Below are positions 22,117 to 23,989 of a stretch of DNA of 23,989 nt, piece by piece (within the stretch, counting starts at the first letter, position 1; each line of letters begins with the position of its first letter). A model generated the notes under the pieces. It made no database searches. It worked only from the letters and a program-made list of their open reading frames with translations, and was not told where the DNA came from. Both the position numbers and the translations under genes were made by a program. The DNA is taken from positions 1 to 23,989 of the IMG/VR virus record IMGVR_UViG_3300028388_005076, one strand, 5' to 3'. This stretch comes from a virus.

Positions 22117-23989
22117 TGCCAGAAAAAAAATCAAAATTAGTTTTCAATCCTTCCAAAGAAGAATTGTTTTTGCTTCAGTTACTTATGGAGAAAGAAGCAA
22201 AAGGCTATAACCACAGGTATGCTTTAGGGCGAAATGACGCCACATTTGATAGTTATGAAAAGCATCCAAAGATTGCAGAAAAAATTCCTGATTCCGATTT
22301 GTTAAGTACTGCGGCTGGCGCTTATCAGTTTGTTTATAAGACTTGGAAAGAACAACAAGACAAATACGGATACCCTGATTTTAGTCCGGCCAGTCAAGAC
22401 ATGGCGGCTTTAAATTATCTGCGAGATTCCTACGACGGAGACCTTACGGCTGATCTTAAAGCTGGAAAAATATTAGAAATTGGACATGCTTTACAAAGCA
22501 GATGGGAGAGCTTACCAGGTGGTGAAAAAAGCCTTTGGTCAGATGAAGATTTTGTGGAGTCATATAATGGATTGCTTAACGGCACATGGGCCCCGTCAAA
22601 CATTATATACACATTAGACAAAGAGAATTATAAAACTGTTGGAGACACTCGACCACCTATCCCTAAAACTTCTCCTGATGGTAATGGGGGAGCTGGTTAT
22701 ATCGAAACAAGTTTAAAAGCCAACAAAAGGAAGCTGGTTGATTTAAGCAAAAAAGAGAGAGACGAATTACAAAAAACAAGTGTAGAGTTTCGCAAATACC
22801 GTAATGAGCTTAAAGAAAAACGTGCTACCGATCCAGATTATGGATTTAACGATTACAAAGATGACATCAATAGTTTCTTAGAAGCAAATCCTTTGGCTTT
22901 AGAGTTTTCTGATGTAGTTGGTGGCAATGTTAGAGAAACTGATGAAGCTTTTAAACTCAAAACAAAACAAGAAAAAGAGTATGAAGCATTAGAGAAGATT
23001 GAACAAAAACATAAAAAAGCTTCTGATGAAATTCTTCTTTTGATGGAAGAAAAAGGAGGTCTTTCTGGTAAAGGATTAGAAGGATTTGAGCAAAAAGTTG
23101 ATAAAGCAGCAGAAGACTTTTTTAAAATAGATCTTGAGTTTACTGCAGCTAAAAGAAAAGCAATTGCAACTGAAATGCAATATTATCAAGCTATTGCTGA
23201 TAACAGTGAAGAATACACAGCAGCTGAAAGGCGTATTGCTATTCAAAAAGTAAAGGCTTTAAAAAAGTATGATGAAAAGTTTTATCAGAATGTTAAAGAT
23301 TATGTCTTCAACAAAGGGAGAATAAGAAATCTTATTGACTGGAATGATCAATCTATATTTCAAGAAGAAGTAACAAAAAGAACAAGCGATGTTAGTAATC
23401 ACACTGAAATTCTTTCTAAAGATGGAGAACCTGTTGATATAGATGTAGATGAACATTATGACAACGACCCTTCCTTAGCTTTTCTACAAGAAAAAACCAA
23501 GAAATCAGAACAGGAAGATATAGAGCAAATTCAAATTGAAATTCAGGAAACTCAACAGGTTATTGATGATGCCAGTCAAACAATTAAAGACGGTGCTGAA
23601 TATGTTCAAGCTGAAACAAATCGGCAAAACGCAATAAAGCGAGAAAACACAAAGGATAACCCACAAGACCCAGATAAGCCTGATCTTGATGATGAAAATA
23701 CAGATGAAGAAGGTGAAAGCGCTGAAGAAGCGTTAGGTGAATTAGACGAGCGTCCTGGTTACACCATGGGTAAACAAACCCTATGGGAAAAAATGGGTGG
23801 CTCAGATGGCGCTGCTGCTTTTGGAATGGCTATTACAGCCGCGGCACAAGGCGATCAAGACCCAGGTGACATTGAGTTACCAAGGGTAGATGAAATGACC
23901 TTAAACCACGCAAATACGCTTAAAGAGATTTCTCAAATGGGATTAACCCCTGCTGAAGAAGCTGGTTTAAGAGCCGATATAGGCCGTTC
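22116..23989 (+). CDS. Large virion protein with N-terminal lambda-R-like lysozyme domain (partial)
   Basis: The frame runs open from ATG 22116 to the right edge (624 codons seen). Residues about 15-135 match the phage lambda endolysin R family (GH104 transglycosylases): E27 aligns with the lambda catalytic Glu19, F-x-x-Y-x-x-HP is at 44-51, STAAGAYQF at 64-72, and PDFSPASQDMAAL at 87-99, with a later SLPGG. The usual AGRYQ Arg is Ala (A69). After a Pro/Gly linker come long charged coiled coils (about 205-395 and 450-515), an Asp/Glu-rich stretch, and then MGGSDGAAAFGMAITAAAQG, which looks membrane-active. This architecture and place fit an ejected cargo protein that opens the host cell wall during infection rather than a lysis endolysin. 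No holin or spanin is seen beside it. Confidence 0.85.
   Translation, partial: MPEKKSKLVFNPSKEELFLLQLLMEKEAKGYNHRYALGRNDATFDSYEKHPKIAEKIPDSDLLSTAAGAYQFVYKTWKEQQDKYGYPDFSPASQDMAALNYLRDSYDGDLTADLKAGKILEIGHALQSRWESLPGGEKSLWSDEDFVESYNGLLNGTWAPSNIIYTLDKENYKTVGDTRPPIPKTSPDGNGGAGYIETSLKANKRKLVDLSKKERDELQKTSVEFRKYRNELKEKRATDPDYGFNDYKDDINSFLEANPLALEFSDVVGGNVRETDEAFKLKTKQEKEYEALEKIEQKHKKASDEILLLMEEKGGLSGKGLEGFEQKVDKAAEDFFKIDLEFTAAKRKAIATEMQYYQAIADNSEEYTAAERRIAIQKVKALKKYDEKFYQNVKDYVFNKGRIRNLIDWNDQSIFQEEVTKRTSDVSNHTEILSKDGEPVDIDVDEHYDNDPSLAFLQEKTKKSEQEDIEQIQIEIQETQQVIDDASQTIKDGAEYVQAETNRQNAIKRENTKDNPQDPDKPDLDDENTDEEGESAEEALGELDERPGYTMGKQTLWEKMGGSDGAAAFGMAITAAAQGDQDPGDIELPRVDEMTLNHANTLKEISQMGLTPAEEAGLRADIGR

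Noticed and set aside
1-23989. Stop-codon reassignment as in some crAss-like phages
   Set aside because: TAA, TAG and TGA all end tightly packed genes here, and the structural genes are full length in the standard code.
1-23989. Integrase, transposase, CRISPR array or defence island
   Set aside because: No recombinase motifs, no regularly spaced repeats and no defence-type domains were seen; the content is packaging, virion and unknown small genes.

Overview
The window reads as part of a tailed double-stranded DNA phage genome of the crAss-like type (order Crassvirales or a close relative), probably infecting a member of the Bacteroidota. The basis is the gene order: large terminase, portal, scaffold-like protein, major capsid protein, small connector proteins, an IHF/HU-like protein inside the tail block, a tail adaptor, a roughly 1300-residue muzzle/stabilization-type protein, and then ejected-protein candidates. 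The DNA is AT-rich. Start codons follow AT-rich stretches rather than clear Shine-Dalgarno sites, as is usual in Bacteroidota. Every supported protein gene lies on the + strand. TAA, TAG and TGA all end genes, so I see no stop-codon reassignment. No integrase, tRNA gene, IS element or CRISPR array was seen.

Layout. (1) 1-2165: a run of small unknown genes, including a 59-residue gene at 1506-1685 and the tail of a gene entering from the left edge. It ends in a membrane-anchored coiled-coil protein and a strong terminator at 2203-2234. Up to about 1690 this stretch is rich in G and poor in C on the + strand; the skew then disappears. (2) 2235-2460: non-coding, with a long imperfect hairpin that looks like a small RNA gene on the - strand. 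(3) 2461-5485: eight compact, partly overlapping unknown genes leading to the terminase; the last two are coiled-coil-rich and one may be the small terminase. (4) 5492-12789: TerL, portal, scaffold candidate, major capsid protein and a small capsid-linked gene. A large hairpin sits directly before the capsid gene and a terminator follows the small gene. (5) 12884-16196: connector and tail genes with the IHF-like gene among them, ending in a terminator. (6) 16281-23989: the muzzle-type protein, a modular adhesin-like protein, a Gly/Ala-rich protein, and a large protein that starts with a lambda-R-like lysozyme domain and runs off the right edge.

How the genes fit together. TerL pumps DNA through the portal into a shell of capsid protein assembled on the scaffold. 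The ring, adaptor and muzzle-type proteins close the portal and form the short tail. The proteins encoded last look like cargo that crosses the cell envelope: a wall-cutting lysozyme fusion and a membrane-active candidate. The modular protein and the single similar module in the muzzle-type protein may bind surface sugars. Names of the structural genes rest on synteny and sequence character, since no database search was possible. The function of genes 102-2165 and 2461-5485 is essentially unknown.
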